Shown: one piece after another, positions 34,688 to 42,729 of the stretch
Numbering within the stretch: position 1 is the first letter of the stretch
Layout: each line of letters begins with the position of its first letter
Assembly: GCF_019264485.1 (NCBI RefSeq)
Contig: NZ_JAHVAA010000012.1
Location: forward strand, 124,001 to 188,000
Source of the DNA: Sediminibacterium sp.
Lineage (GTDB): Bacteria > Bacteroidota > Bacteroidia > Chitinophagales > Chitinophagaceae
Reading direction: 5' to 3'
DNA length: 64,000 nucleotides
Program-made: the position numbers and the translations under genes
Notes under the pieces: generated by a model
Database searches by the model: none
What the model saw: only the letters and a program-made list of their open reading frames with translations
What the model was told of the DNA's origin: nothing

Positions 34688-36625
34688 TTATTCCCCTTCT
34701 TTTCGGTGAAGAATTTCATCCTGAATCATGGTTAAAAATACATCAAGTTCCTGTGTTCCCAGATCGCCTTTACCCTGTCTGCGCACGGCCAATTTACTCT
34801 CTGCCGCTTCTTTTTCTCCTACTACCAACATATAAGGAACCCTGCTCAGTTCAGTGTCGCGTATTTTTTTTCCAATTTTTTCGCTCCTGTCATCAATCTC
34901 CACACGCACACCTACCTGCTTAAGTTTGTCTTTTACCAGGTTGGCATAATCCATGAACTTATCGCTGATGGGCAGAATTTTCACCTGCAATGGTGCCAGC
35001 CATACCGGGAACTTACCTGCATAATGTTCAAGCAGGAAACCGATAAATCGCTCATGCGTTCCGAGAGGTGCGCGATGGATGATCAACGGTACTTCGGGCT
35101 GATTGTGCTGGTTTACATAATTCAGTTTGAATTTGTTGCCTGAATTAAAATCAACCTGATTGGTGGCCAGTGTAAATTCTCTTCCGATAGCACTCCAAAT
35201 CTGTACATCGATCTTGGGTCCGTAGAAAGCCGCTTCATCCGGTACTTCTACAAAAGGAATATCAGATTCGATCAGTACATTACGCACCATCTCTTCTGTT
35301 TCTTTCCAGAGTTCGGGTTCATTTACATATTTGGCACCCAGTTTAGCGGGTTCATGCAAACTCAAACGCATCACATATTTATCAATACCAAATATTTTGA
35401 AGTATTTGATGTACATCTCATTTACTGCACGAAACTCTGCAGCAAACTGTTCCTTGCTGCAATAGATATGCGCATCGTTCATGTGTAAACAACGTACACG
35501 CATCAATCCGAATAACTCACCACTCTGCTCATATCGGTAACAGGTTCCATATTCTGCAATACGGAATGGCAAATCTTTGTAGCTCTTTGGTTCTGCATCA
35601 AAAATTTTATGGTGATGCGGACAGTTCATGGCTTTCAGGTAATATTTGGTACCGTCGAGTTCCATGGGTGGAAACATACTATCGGCATAATAAGGCAGGT
35701 GACCGCTGGTGAGGTACATGCTTTCTTTGGCGATATGTGGTGTTACCACGCGTTTATAACCTGCCGCTTCTTCAGTTTGTTTGGCCAGTTTCTCCAACTC
35801 TTCAATGATTACGGTACCATTGGGTAACCATAAGGGCAACCCTGCTCCCACATCATCATCCATGGTAAAAATGCCGAGCTCTTTACCCAGTTTACGGTGA
35901 TCGCGTTTTTTGGCTTCTTCCAGCATCAACAGGTATTCTTCCAGTTCTTTCTGGTTAGGAAATGTTACACCATATAAACGGGTAAGCATTTTATTTTTCT
36001 CATCGCCCTTCCAGTAAGCACCTGCTATGCTGGTGAGTTTAATGGCTTTAATAAAACCGGTATGCGGAATATGCGGGCCGCGACATAAATCGGTAAACTG
36101 TCCCTGTGTGTAGAAAGTAATAGAACCGTCTTCCAGGCCTTGTAAAAGATCGAGTTTATATTCATCAGACTTATCGGTAAAATAATGTACCGCTTCGGCT
36201 TTTGTAATTTCCTTACGCTGGTAGGGATTGTTCTGTTTGGCCAGTTCATTCATCTTCTTCTCAATCGCTGCCAGGTCTTCATCAGAAATATGATGACCAC
36301 CGAGGTCTATATCATAATAGAATCCTTTATCCAGTGCAGGTCCAACCCAGAATTTTACACCGGGATAAATAGCTTCTACCGCCTCGGCCATCAGGTGAGC
36401 CGAAGAATGCCAGAAAGTATTTTTTCCATCTGCATCATCCCAGGTGAGTAATTTCAATGCACTGTCTGTTGTAATGGCACGCGTGGCATCCCACACTTGT
36501 CCATTTACACTTGCGGCCAAAACTTTTCTGGCCAATCCTTCACTGATTGACTTTGCAATATCAAGGGCACTCACCCCCGCTTCATACTGTCTAACTGCCC
36601 CATCGGGAAAACTAATGTTGATCAT
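34688..36625 (-). CDS. thrS: Threonyl-tRNA synthetase
   Basis: 645 residues, full length. TGS domain (about 1-62), editing domain with HSSAHLMAEAVE near residue 75 and the zinc-type HxxxH site, class II catalytic core with MNCPHHHKIF (zinc-binding cysteine) and MNDAHIYC, motif 3 IIHRAPLGTHERFIGFLLEH, and a C-terminal anticodon-binding domain beginning at APLQVKILPIS. It charges tRNA-Thr. Upstream of infC as in many bacteria. A near-consensus -7 box TACTTTCG lies at 36650-36657 on the minus strand, 24 nt ahead of the ATG. Confidence 0.98.
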   Translation of the reverse strand: MINISFPDGAVRQYEAGVSALDIAKSISEGLARKVLAASVNGQVWDATRAITTDSALKLLTWDDADGKNTFWHSSAHLMAEAVEAIYPGVKFWVGPALDKGFYYDIDLGGHHISDEDLAAIEKKMNELAKQNNPYQRKEITKAEAVHYFTDKSDEYKLDLLQGLEDGSITFYTQGQFTDLCRGPHIPHTGFIKAIKLTSIAGAYWKGDEKNKMLTRLYGVTFPNQKELEEYLLMLEEAKKRDHRKLGKELGIFTMDDDVGAGLPLWLPNGTVIIEELEKLAKQTEEAAGYKRVVTPHIAKESMYLTSGHLPYYADSMFPPMELDGTKYYLKAMNCPHHHKIFDAEPKSYKDLPFRIAEYGTCYRYEQSGELFGLMRVRCLHMNDAHIYCSKEQFAAEFRAVNEMYIKYFKIFGIDKYVMRLSLHEPAKLGAKYVNEPELWKETEEMVRNVLIESDIPFVEVPDEAAFYGPKIDVQIWSAIGREFTLATNQVDFNSGNKFKLNYVNQHNQPEVPLIIHRAPLGTHERFIGFLLEHYAGKFPVWLAPLQVKILPISDKFMDYANLVKDKLKQVGVRVEIDDRSEKIGKKIRDTELSRVPYMLVVGEKEAAESKLAVRRQGKGDLGTQELDVFLTMIQDEILHRKEGE

Positions 36626-36664
36626 TTGTCTGTTTAATTCTAAGGGATGCGAAAGTACGAAAAA

Positions 36665-36824
36665 GCTGTGAGCTGCGAGCAGTTAGCTACTAGCTTCTAG
36701 CCACTAGTTGCCAGAGGGTTTACTGTATTTGATCTTTCGAATAGAGAAATGACTATTTGTTCTATAATAGAACTGTCTTTGCTTTCTATTAGCTAGAAGC
36801 TAGTAGCTAACAGCTAGCGGCTTA
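36665..36824. repeat. Family D heptamer arrays in the thrS divergent region
   Basis: Seven 7-mers in register at 36665-36713 (GCTGTGA, GCTGCGA, GCTACTA, GCTTCTA ...) and five inverted ones at 36790-36824 (TAGCTAG, AAGCTAG, TAGCTAA ...). They lie upstream of both thrS and the 36877 gene, so transcription into either gene must start between an array and the gene or within the array. Related words recur at 59544-59640. Confidence 0.8.
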
Positions 36825-36863
36825 TTTAACGCTTCTTTATCAGCATACACTATATTGCGGTTG

Positions 36864-36871
36864 TAGCTTTG
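36864..36871 (+). promoter_or_regulatory. -7 promoter element directly ahead of a start codon
   Basis: TAGCTTTG matches TAnnTTTG and ends 5 nt before the ATG at 36877. If used, transcription would begin at or next to the start codon, giving a leaderless message. Confidence 0.45.
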
Positions 36872-36876
36872 CCCGA

Positions 36877-38148
36877 ATGAAACTGAAGTTTACCCTAATT
36901 CCTATTTTACTGGTGTTCGCTATTGCCGCAGGTGCTCAGGACCTGACCGGTATATGGCGTGGGTATTTCAGCTCTTCAAGTGGTTTGTACAGGGATGATG
37001 TTAGACAGGAACTGTATAAATACGAAGTACAAATTGACCAGCAAGCCAACAATGGTCTCAAAGGTGTTACCTATTCTTATAAAAGCACTGTTTTTTACGG
37101 TAAAGCGGCTTTCAGGGGTATTTATACGGTACAGACCAAAAACATGATCCTCACAGAAACAGGTCTGCAAGAATTAAAGATCACCGATAAAAGTCAACCC
37201 TGTTTAATGACCTGCTATCTTGAATATTCCAAAATAGGCAAGCTGGAAGTATTACAGGGAACTTTCAGTTCTGTGAATGAAAAAACGAAAGTGGATTGTG
37301 GCAGTGGTAAAGTATATCTTGAACGTGTTAAAGAATCTGATTTTGAACTCGAACCTTTTCTCCTCAAAAAGAGACCCGAGTCTACAGCCAGAAGAACACC
37401 CATTATTCCACCTCCTACTACCCAACAATCAAAAAAGGTTACTGTACCTAATAATAATAAGACACAGAAAGACAATACCACCAAAGCTCCTGTAAAAATT
37501 ACTACTACAAAGCCGGCAGTTCCAAAAACAAATACAACAACTAAAGTAGTTCCTCCTGCAACTAATAAAACAAATAGCAGCAAAACACCTGTAAAACAAA
37601 ATACTGCGACGGCACAAAACAAACCGGCAGCTAAAACAAATAATGCTACCAAAAAGCAGGATACTAAAACTACTACTACCCCTCCGCCGCCTGTTGCTTC
37701 TGCATGGAAGCCTGATGCAACTGTATCAGCAAAAAAAACAGATACCCCCATTGTTAAATGGGAGAAACCTCCTGCAACACAGGGGCCGATACCAAAAGTA
37801 TTATTGGAACGAGAAAACAATCTTGTTAAAACCATCTACACCAATGAAAAAGCCATTACTGTAGAAATTTTTGATAATGGCACTATCGATAACGATACCA
37901 TTTCACTTTATCACAATAATAAACTGGTCATTAGTCAGGCCAAACTTACTTATACACCACTCCGTTTAAAAATTGATTGCTCAGATGAGAGTAAGCGCCA
38001 TGAACTGATTATGGTGGCAGAAAACCTGGGCGAAATTCCTCCCAACAGCGCACTCATGGTTATCACCGCCGGAAAAAAACGCTACGAAGTATTCCTCATC
38101 TCTAATGAAGAGCGGAATGCGAAAGTGGTGGTTGAGTATAAGGAATAA
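36877..38148 (+). CDS. Exported two-domain protein with Thr/Lys/Pro-rich linker
   Basis: 423 residues, not assigned to a family. Signal peptide ends at AAGAQ. Domain 1 (about 20-165) starts DLTGIWRGYFSSS, a lipocalin- or META-like opening, with two cysteine pairs. A low-complexity linker rich in T, K, P and N spans about residues 170-290. Domain 2 (about 305-423) is strand-rich: VKTIYTNEKAITVEIFDNG, ISLYHNNKLVISQAKL, ELIMVAENLGEIPPNSALM. It may be a periplasmic or surface protein. It converges on the DUF389 gene with 7 bp between stops. Confidence 0.65.
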   Translation: MKLKFTLIPILLVFAIAAGAQDLTGIWRGYFSSSSGLYRDDVRQELYKYEVQIDQQANNGLKGVTYSYKSTVFYGKAAFRGIYTVQTKNMILTETGLQELKITDKSQPCLMTCYLEYSKIGKLEVLQGTFSSVNEKTKVDCGSGKVYLERVKESDFELEPFLLKKRPESTARRTPIIPPPTTQQSKKVTVPNNNKTQKDNTTKAPVKITTTKPAVPKTNTTTKVVPPATNKTNSSKTPVKQNTATAQNKPAAKTNNATKKQDTKTTTTPPPPVASAWKPDATVSAKKTDTPIVKWEKPPATQGPIPKVLLERENNLVKTIYTNEKAITVEIFDNGTIDNDTISLYHNNKLVISQAKLTYTPLRLKIDCSDESKRHELIMVAENLGEIPPNSALMVITAGKKRYEVFLISNEERNAKVVVEYKE

Positions 38149-38155
38149 AGCCCTT

Positions 38156-39472
38156 TTATTCTTTTAGTTCATACCATACTTTTAACGAATCAACCTGCAC
38201 CCTTTTAGTCAACCATAGCTGTATTTTTTTCTTTTCCTCAGGTAGTATTTGTTTTCCTGCAACAATAATAGCAAGCCAATTATTATTTTCTACTGAATCA
38301 GAAACCTGCAAAGCCCTATCTAATACCAACGAATGAACAGATTCATTCAATGCTTTCAATTCCTTAAATACCTGACGGCTTGTTTGCTGCTGTACCTGGA
38401 TACTGTCGAAAATAACCTGTAACTGACTTATTCTTTGTTCTTTCTGCAACAATGCCTGATTCATTACATCCTGCGACTTCATATCATCATTCTCTATCGA
38501 AGCAAAACCCTGCTTTATTTGCAGATCACAATCGGAAAGCTGATAATGCTCCAGCTTCGATTCTATGGCTTTGATCTTTTGCGGTTGTATCGGCAGACCT
38601 CCATAAACCAGGGTAATCTTTTTTTGTTTGGGGTCAATTGTTTTTTGCAAAAGATAGTCGCCCTGTATATCAGCTTCAGCTTCAATGAACCGTTGTGCAT
38701 TTCGTACAAATCTGCTTTCAGAAACCAATTGATAACCAAGGTATATACTGGGCAGCAGTGTAAAAATAACCACAGCACCTATAATGCGTTTAGCTCTTAT
38801 TTCATAAAGGGCATTTTCAAATTTCTTATACGGGAACCGCAAAAAACGCATGATGATTAATGTAGCCAATGCAATAAAGACCGTATTAATAAAGAACAGG
38901 TAAAAGGCCCCGAAGAAAAAACGAAACTGGAGTGTAGCCAGTCCATAACCTGCCGTACAAAGAGGGGGCATCAATGCCGTAGCAATAGCCACACCCGGAA
39001 CTACATTTCCTTTTTGTCGGCTGGCCAATGCAAGACTTCCTGCCAAACCACCAAATAATGCAATGAGTACATCATAAATATTCGGAGAAGTACGCGCAAG
39101 TATCTCAGAGTGAGCATCACTAATCGGTGTAATCAGAAAATAAAAAGTAGAAGTAATCAAGGCCGTTGCACCAGCAAAAAGATAATTGAATACCGATTTC
39201 TTCAGCATTGCAAGGTCATTCACCGCCATACTGAAACCCATTCCCATAATTGGACCCATTAATGGAGAAATAAGCATGGCTCCAATAATAACAGCAGTAG
39301 AATTGACATTCAGTCCAAGAGAAGCTATAAAAATGGCAAAAATCAATACCCATAAATTGGTTGATCTGAACTCTATTCCTTTCTGTATGGCATCACTGAC
39401 ATTTTCAAATTCCTCTCGCTCCACACCCAGACGGAAATAATTCAATATCCTAACAAAACTCCTGGTGTTCAT
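38156..39472 (-). CDS. DUF389-family membrane protein (TIGR00341-like)
   Basis: 438 residues. The family core lies in residues about 30-215: FRSTNLWVLIFAIFIASLGLNVNS, then ISPLMGPIMGMGFS and VAIATALMPPLCTAGYGLA, within six or more membrane segments. The C-terminal 200 residues are soluble, with a coiled-coil-like stretch (EQRISQLQVIFDSIQVQQQT). The biochemical role of DUF389 proteins is not established. Convergent with the 36877 gene. Confidence 0.85.
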   Translation of the reverse strand: MNTRSFVRILNYFRLGVEREEFENVSDAIQKGIEFRSTNLWVLIFAIFIASLGLNVNSTAVIIGAMLISPLMGPIMGMGFSMAVNDLAMLKKSVFNYLFAGATALITSTFYFLITPISDAHSEILARTSPNIYDVLIALFGGLAGSLALASRQKGNVVPGVAIATALMPPLCTAGYGLATLQFRFFFGAFYLFFINTVFIALATLIIMRFLRFPYKKFENALYEIRAKRIIGAVVIFTLLPSIYLGYQLVSESRFVRNAQRFIEAEADIQGDYLLQKTIDPKQKKITLVYGGLPIQPQKIKAIESKLEHYQLSDCDLQIKQGFASIENDDMKSQDVMNQALLQKEQRISQLQVIFDSIQVQQQTSRQVFKELKALNESVHSLVLDRALQVSDSVENNNWLAIIVAGKQILPEEKKKIQLWLTKRVQVDSLKVWYELKE

Positions 39473-39559
39473 AATAAATTATTTAACAGGTGAATGTATC
39501 CGGTATTCAATGATACGGAATTTCCCGGAGGAAGAATAGCGTAGCGAAAAGTGTAAGTA

Positions 39560-39584
39560 GCGGGTAGCAATCGCCAATACCCGC
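39560..39584. terminator. Possible terminator after the TonB receptor gene
   Basis: 7 bp perfect arms GCGGGTA / TACCCGC with an 11 nt loop, 13 bp past the receptor stop. The T-tract is poor, so the call is tentative. Confidence 0.4.
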
Positions 39585-39596
39585 ATCATAGAAATG

Positions 39597-41948
39597 CTAA
39601 AACTTAATATTCCAAGTCACCGCAGGAATAATCGGAAATAAGGACACCTGTTTGGCTTTTACTTCCAGTGTTCCATTACTGGCATCGCCTTCCTGATCGA
39701 AATAGATGAAGTATGGATTGAGTCTGCTATAGGTATTGTATAAACTGAAGACCCAGTTGGAGGTATATTTTCTTTTTTTCTTTGGTGTGGGTGTATAAGT
39801 AAATGAGAGATCCATTCTATGATAGGCTTTCATTCTGTAAGCATTGATGCGACTGTATTGCTGCGTTAGCACCCCTCCTACAAAATAAAAACGTTCGGGT
39901 AAGGATGTGGCATTACCTGTTCCATAAATAAATACAGCAGAGGCTTTCCATTTTTTAGATAACTCATACGTACCTACAATCGACATATCGTGACGGCGGT
40001 CGTAGCGACTTGGGTATTTGAGTCCATCATTCAGATCAGGAAACCTGCGCCAGGTCCAGCTAAGGGTATAGCCGATCCATCCTGTAAATCTTCCTCTTAC
40101 TTTATTGATGAATAATTCTGCACCATAACTCCAGCCCTTGCCAAAAACAAATTCTTCTTCCGGATCTTTTAAAGAGGGTGTGTAACCTTCTCTGTATTCA
40201 ATCTGGTTGTTCATGGTTTTATAATAGAGTTCAACAGATGTTTCGAACATACCATTGTTGAAATTTCTGAAATAACCCATGGCATATTGCCAGCCTGTTT
40301 GTGGTTGTACACGAATGGTGCTGGGTACCCATAAATCTGTGGGTAATGTAGTACCGGCGTTGGTTACTAAATGTATGTACTGAATATTGCGTGTAACCGC
40401 CGCTTTGAATGATGACAATTCATTAAACGCATAACGCAATGTAGCCCTTGGCTCCAGACCGCCATATGCTTTTACGGTTTGTCCGCTTTTATAGGTGGTG
40501 CTGTCTAATTTATTGCCATTGGCATCGCGTTCATAAAAAGTGTATCGCCCCACCTGCTGAAAAACACTGTAACGGATGCCGTAGTTGAGTTTCAGTTTAC
40601 TGCTCAGCTCCCAGTCATCCTGCACGTACACTGCATATTCGTTGGCGAATTTCTTCGTGGCATTATTGGGTTGAAACACTACCGTATCCTGGTTACCGCT
40701 GAGTACATTGGGTAAGAATGTATGGAATGTGTATTGCACCCCGAATTTGAGTTTGTGTTCTGGACTCGGATAATAATCAAAATCTGTTTTCAGGTTCAGG
40801 TCGCGGATACCGGAGGAGAGGTTGATATTGAAATCGTTTTGTTTGCCCGTTAACTGAAATTTATAGTCATTATAGACTGCTGTTGTATTGGCAAATAGTT
40901 TTTTACTGAAAATATGGTTCCAGCGTAAGGTGGCTGTGCTATTGCCCCATGGAATATCGATAGCGAAGGAACGCTTGCTGTTATTGAAATTAAACTGGTC
41001 GCGACCAAAATAACCACTCAGGTATAGGATATCTTTTTCAGAAAAGCGATAATTCATTTTGGCATTCAGGTCATAGAAATAATAACCGGAGCCGTAGAAT
41101 TCATTGTCTTTTTTAATAAAAGGTTTGGTCAGCATATCCACATAGGTTCTTCTTGCCGACAGCATATAAGATGCTTTGTTCTTTTTCAGTGGTCCCTGAA
41201 TGGAAAAGCGTGATGCAATTAAACCGATACCTGCATCAATCTGTGTTTTGTTGTTGTTACCTTCTTTCATGGCCACATCTACCACAGATGATAAGCGTCC
41301 ACCATATTGCGCGGGCATACCACCTTTAATGAGTGTTACATTTTTAATGGCATCGGCATTGAAGATGGAAAAGAAACCAAATAAGTGACCGGTATTGTAC
41401 ACCACGGCATCATCGAGCAGGATGAGGTTTTGGTCGGCTCCACCACCACGAACATAAAAACCTGCATTACCTTCACCTGCATTTCGTACACCGGGTAAGA
41501 GTTGTAATGTTTTCAGCAGGTCTACTTCACCCAATAATGCAGGTAATGCTTTGGCAGTGTTTACACTCAGTTCTATTTTGCCCATCTGGGCAGTTTTTAC
41601 ATTGTTTTCTCTTCTTCTGCCAATAACAGTTACATTATTAATGATAGCAGCATTAGGTAGTAAAAGAATATTTTCCTGAATATCTTTCTGAAGATCGACA
41701 GTAATTTCTTTGGGTTGATAACCGATAAAGGATATCAGCAGTTTGTAGCTTCCTTTATTAAGTGTGATGGAATAGAAACCATACTGGTTACTCTGCACAC
41801 CTCTGCCCTCGCCTGTTACCAGAATATTGGCACCAATAAGCGTTTCACCGGTGAGAGAATCTTTGAGGTAACCATTCAGTGTTATTTTCTCCTGAGCAGA
41901 TACGAACGTTGTGAGGAGAAATGATAACACTAAAAAACAAATACGCAT
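39597..41948 (-). CDS. TonB-dependent receptor
   Basis: 783 residues from MRICFLVLSFLLTTFVSAQ; the 24 codons that could precede this ATG come from a family B repeat and are not counted. CarboxypepD-regulatory-like domain (about 25-105), plug domain with KTLQLLPGVRNAGEGNAGFYVRGGGADQNLILLDDAVVYN split across residues 150-190, then a 22-strand-type barrel. This plug wording matches receptors often paired with unknown substrates rather than SusC. It imports an unidentified ligand through the outer membrane. Upstream on the same strand is the DUF3347 lipoprotein, so joint transcription is possible although a long hairpin lies between. Confidence 0.9.
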   Translation of the reverse strand: MRICFLVLSFLLTTFVSAQEKITLNGYLKDSLTGETLIGANILVTGEGRGVQSNQYGFYSITLNKGSYKLLISFIGYQPKEITVDLQKDIQENILLLPNAAIINNVTVIGRRRENNVKTAQMGKIELSVNTAKALPALLGEVDLLKTLQLLPGVRNAGEGNAGFYVRGGGADQNLILLDDAVVYNTGHLFGFFSIFNADAIKNVTLIKGGMPAQYGGRLSSVVDVAMKEGNNNKTQIDAGIGLIASRFSIQGPLKKNKASYMLSARRTYVDMLTKPFIKKDNEFYGSGYYFYDLNAKMNYRFSEKDILYLSGYFGRDQFNFNNSKRSFAIDIPWGNSTATLRWNHIFSKKLFANTTAVYNDYKFQLTGKQNDFNINLSSGIRDLNLKTDFDYYPSPEHKLKFGVQYTFHTFLPNVLSGNQDTVVFQPNNATKKFANEYAVYVQDDWELSSKLKLNYGIRYSVFQQVGRYTFYERDANGNKLDSTTYKSGQTVKAYGGLEPRATLRYAFNELSSFKAAVTRNIQYIHLVTNAGTTLPTDLWVPSTIRVQPQTGWQYAMGYFRNFNNGMFETSVELYYKTMNNQIEYREGYTPSLKDPEEEFVFGKGWSYGAELFINKVRGRFTGWIGYTLSWTWRRFPDLNDGLKYPSRYDRRHDMSIVGTYELSKKWKASAVFIYGTGNATSLPERFYFVGGVLTQQYSRINAYRMKAYHRMDLSFTYTPTPKKKRKYTSNWVFSLYNTYSRLNPYFIYFDQEGDASNGTLEVKAKQVSLFPIIPAVTWNIKF

Positions 41949-41962
41949 ACTATAAAAAATAT

Positions 41963-42056
41963 CCCTGCGGAAACCTCTGCGCCCTCTCGTTCTCTGCGGT
42001 GAACTTACTCGAATATTCACCGCAGAGAACGAGAGAGCGCAGAGAAGTCCGCGGAG
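41963..42056. repeat. Family B long palindrome
   Basis: Arms 41963-42001 and 42018-42056 of 39 bp around a 16 nt loop at 42002-42017. The inner part of the stem (core CTCTGCGGTG, 18 bp) is perfect. It fills the gap between the DUF3347 gene and the receptor on the same strand. Compare 56315 and 60448, which share arms and loop words. Confidence 0.88.
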
Positions 42057-42059
42057 TAG

Positions 42060-42644
42060 TTAGAATTTCCGGAAATCAATAGAATCTTTTACCTCACCAC
42101 AGATCAGCATTTTTTTGGGGAGATAGGGATTACGGATATCAGATGAATTACTCAACCAGAAAGCACCCGCATCATTAAATGCCATGGGACAATACTGGTG
42201 GTATACTACTGCACGATCGTAACGAACGGTACGAATAAGGTCATAGATCTGTTCACTTACGACCTGGAAAGATTTTCTGCGCTCTTCCCTGTCATTTTCT
42301 GCCAGCACCGCTTTTAATTCCGAACTGATGCTTACGGCATAGGTACGGGCAGTTGAAGCCACTGCAGAATCGGTATTGAGTTCACCAAATTCACCGGCTG
42401 TTCCTGCTACATCAGTAATCAGTGCAACGGTTTTTGCAGCAATCAGTGTATCATTTTCAGCAATAAACTGGTCTTTTAACTGAAAATAAGTATCCAGCAT
42501 CTTCCCGAAAGCCAGGTTAAAACTGTCGGAATGGGTGCTTTTGCCCAATATGGGTTGAGGGGCATCAGCTCCTGCTGCTTTCTCGTCTTTTCCGCCACAG
42601 GCCGCCAATAAAACGATTCCTGCGAGTACCAGTATCTTATTCAT
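42060..42644 (-). CDS. DUF3347-domain lipoprotein
   Basis: 194 residues. Lipobox LAAC at residue 16. The C-terminal half carries the DUF3347 pattern: YDRAVVYHQYCPMAFNDAGAFWLSN then IRNPYLPKKMLICGEV, with the C-P-M and the late cysteine that suggest soft-metal (copper) binding. DUF3347 is known as an extra domain of copper efflux adaptor proteins. Here it is a stand-alone lipoprotein, perhaps a periplasmic metal-binding factor. Promoter box TAATTTTG lies 17 nt ahead of the ATG. Confidence 0.8.
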   Translation of the reverse strand: MNKILVLAGIVLLAACGGKDEKAAGADAPQPILGKSTHSDSFNLAFGKMLDTYFQLKDQFIAENDTLIAAKTVALITDVAGTAGEFGELNTDSAVASTARTYAVSISSELKAVLAENDREERRKSFQVVSEQIYDLIRTVRYDRAVVYHQYCPMAFNDAGAFWLSNSSDIRNPYLPKKMLICGEVKDSIDFRKF

Positions 42645-42660
42645 ATGGTAAAATTTTGCA

Positions 42661-42668
42661 CAAAATTA
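42661..42668 (-). promoter_or_regulatory. -7 element for the DUF3347 gene
   Basis: TAATTTTG on the minus strand, an exact TAnnTTTG match, 16 nt upstream of the ATG at 42644. It faces away from the ABC-F promoter 30 bp away. Confidence 0.5.
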
Positions 42669-42675
42669 AAGCAAA

Positions 42676-42706
42676 TTGAAATGGCAGCAGTTTGCAATTA
42701 CCTTTG
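42676..42706 (+). promoter_or_regulatory. Promoter for the ABC-F gene
   Basis: TTG (42676-42678) and TACCTTTG (42699-42706) with a 20 bp spacer, a good Bacteroidota -33 / -7 pair; the ATG is 23 nt further on. Confidence 0.7.
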
Positions 42707-42729
42707 CGCTCCTAAATCGTTGTTAAGAA

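Noticed and set aside
37215-37835. 206-codon open frame on the minus strand, V/F-rich
   Set aside because: It is the antisense of the Thr/Lys/Pro linker of the plus-strand gene at 36877; its composition follows from that low-complexity DNA.
41949-42020. 24-residue extension of the TonB receptor
   Set aside because: It is the translation of a family B palindrome, and a normal signal peptide begins at 41948.
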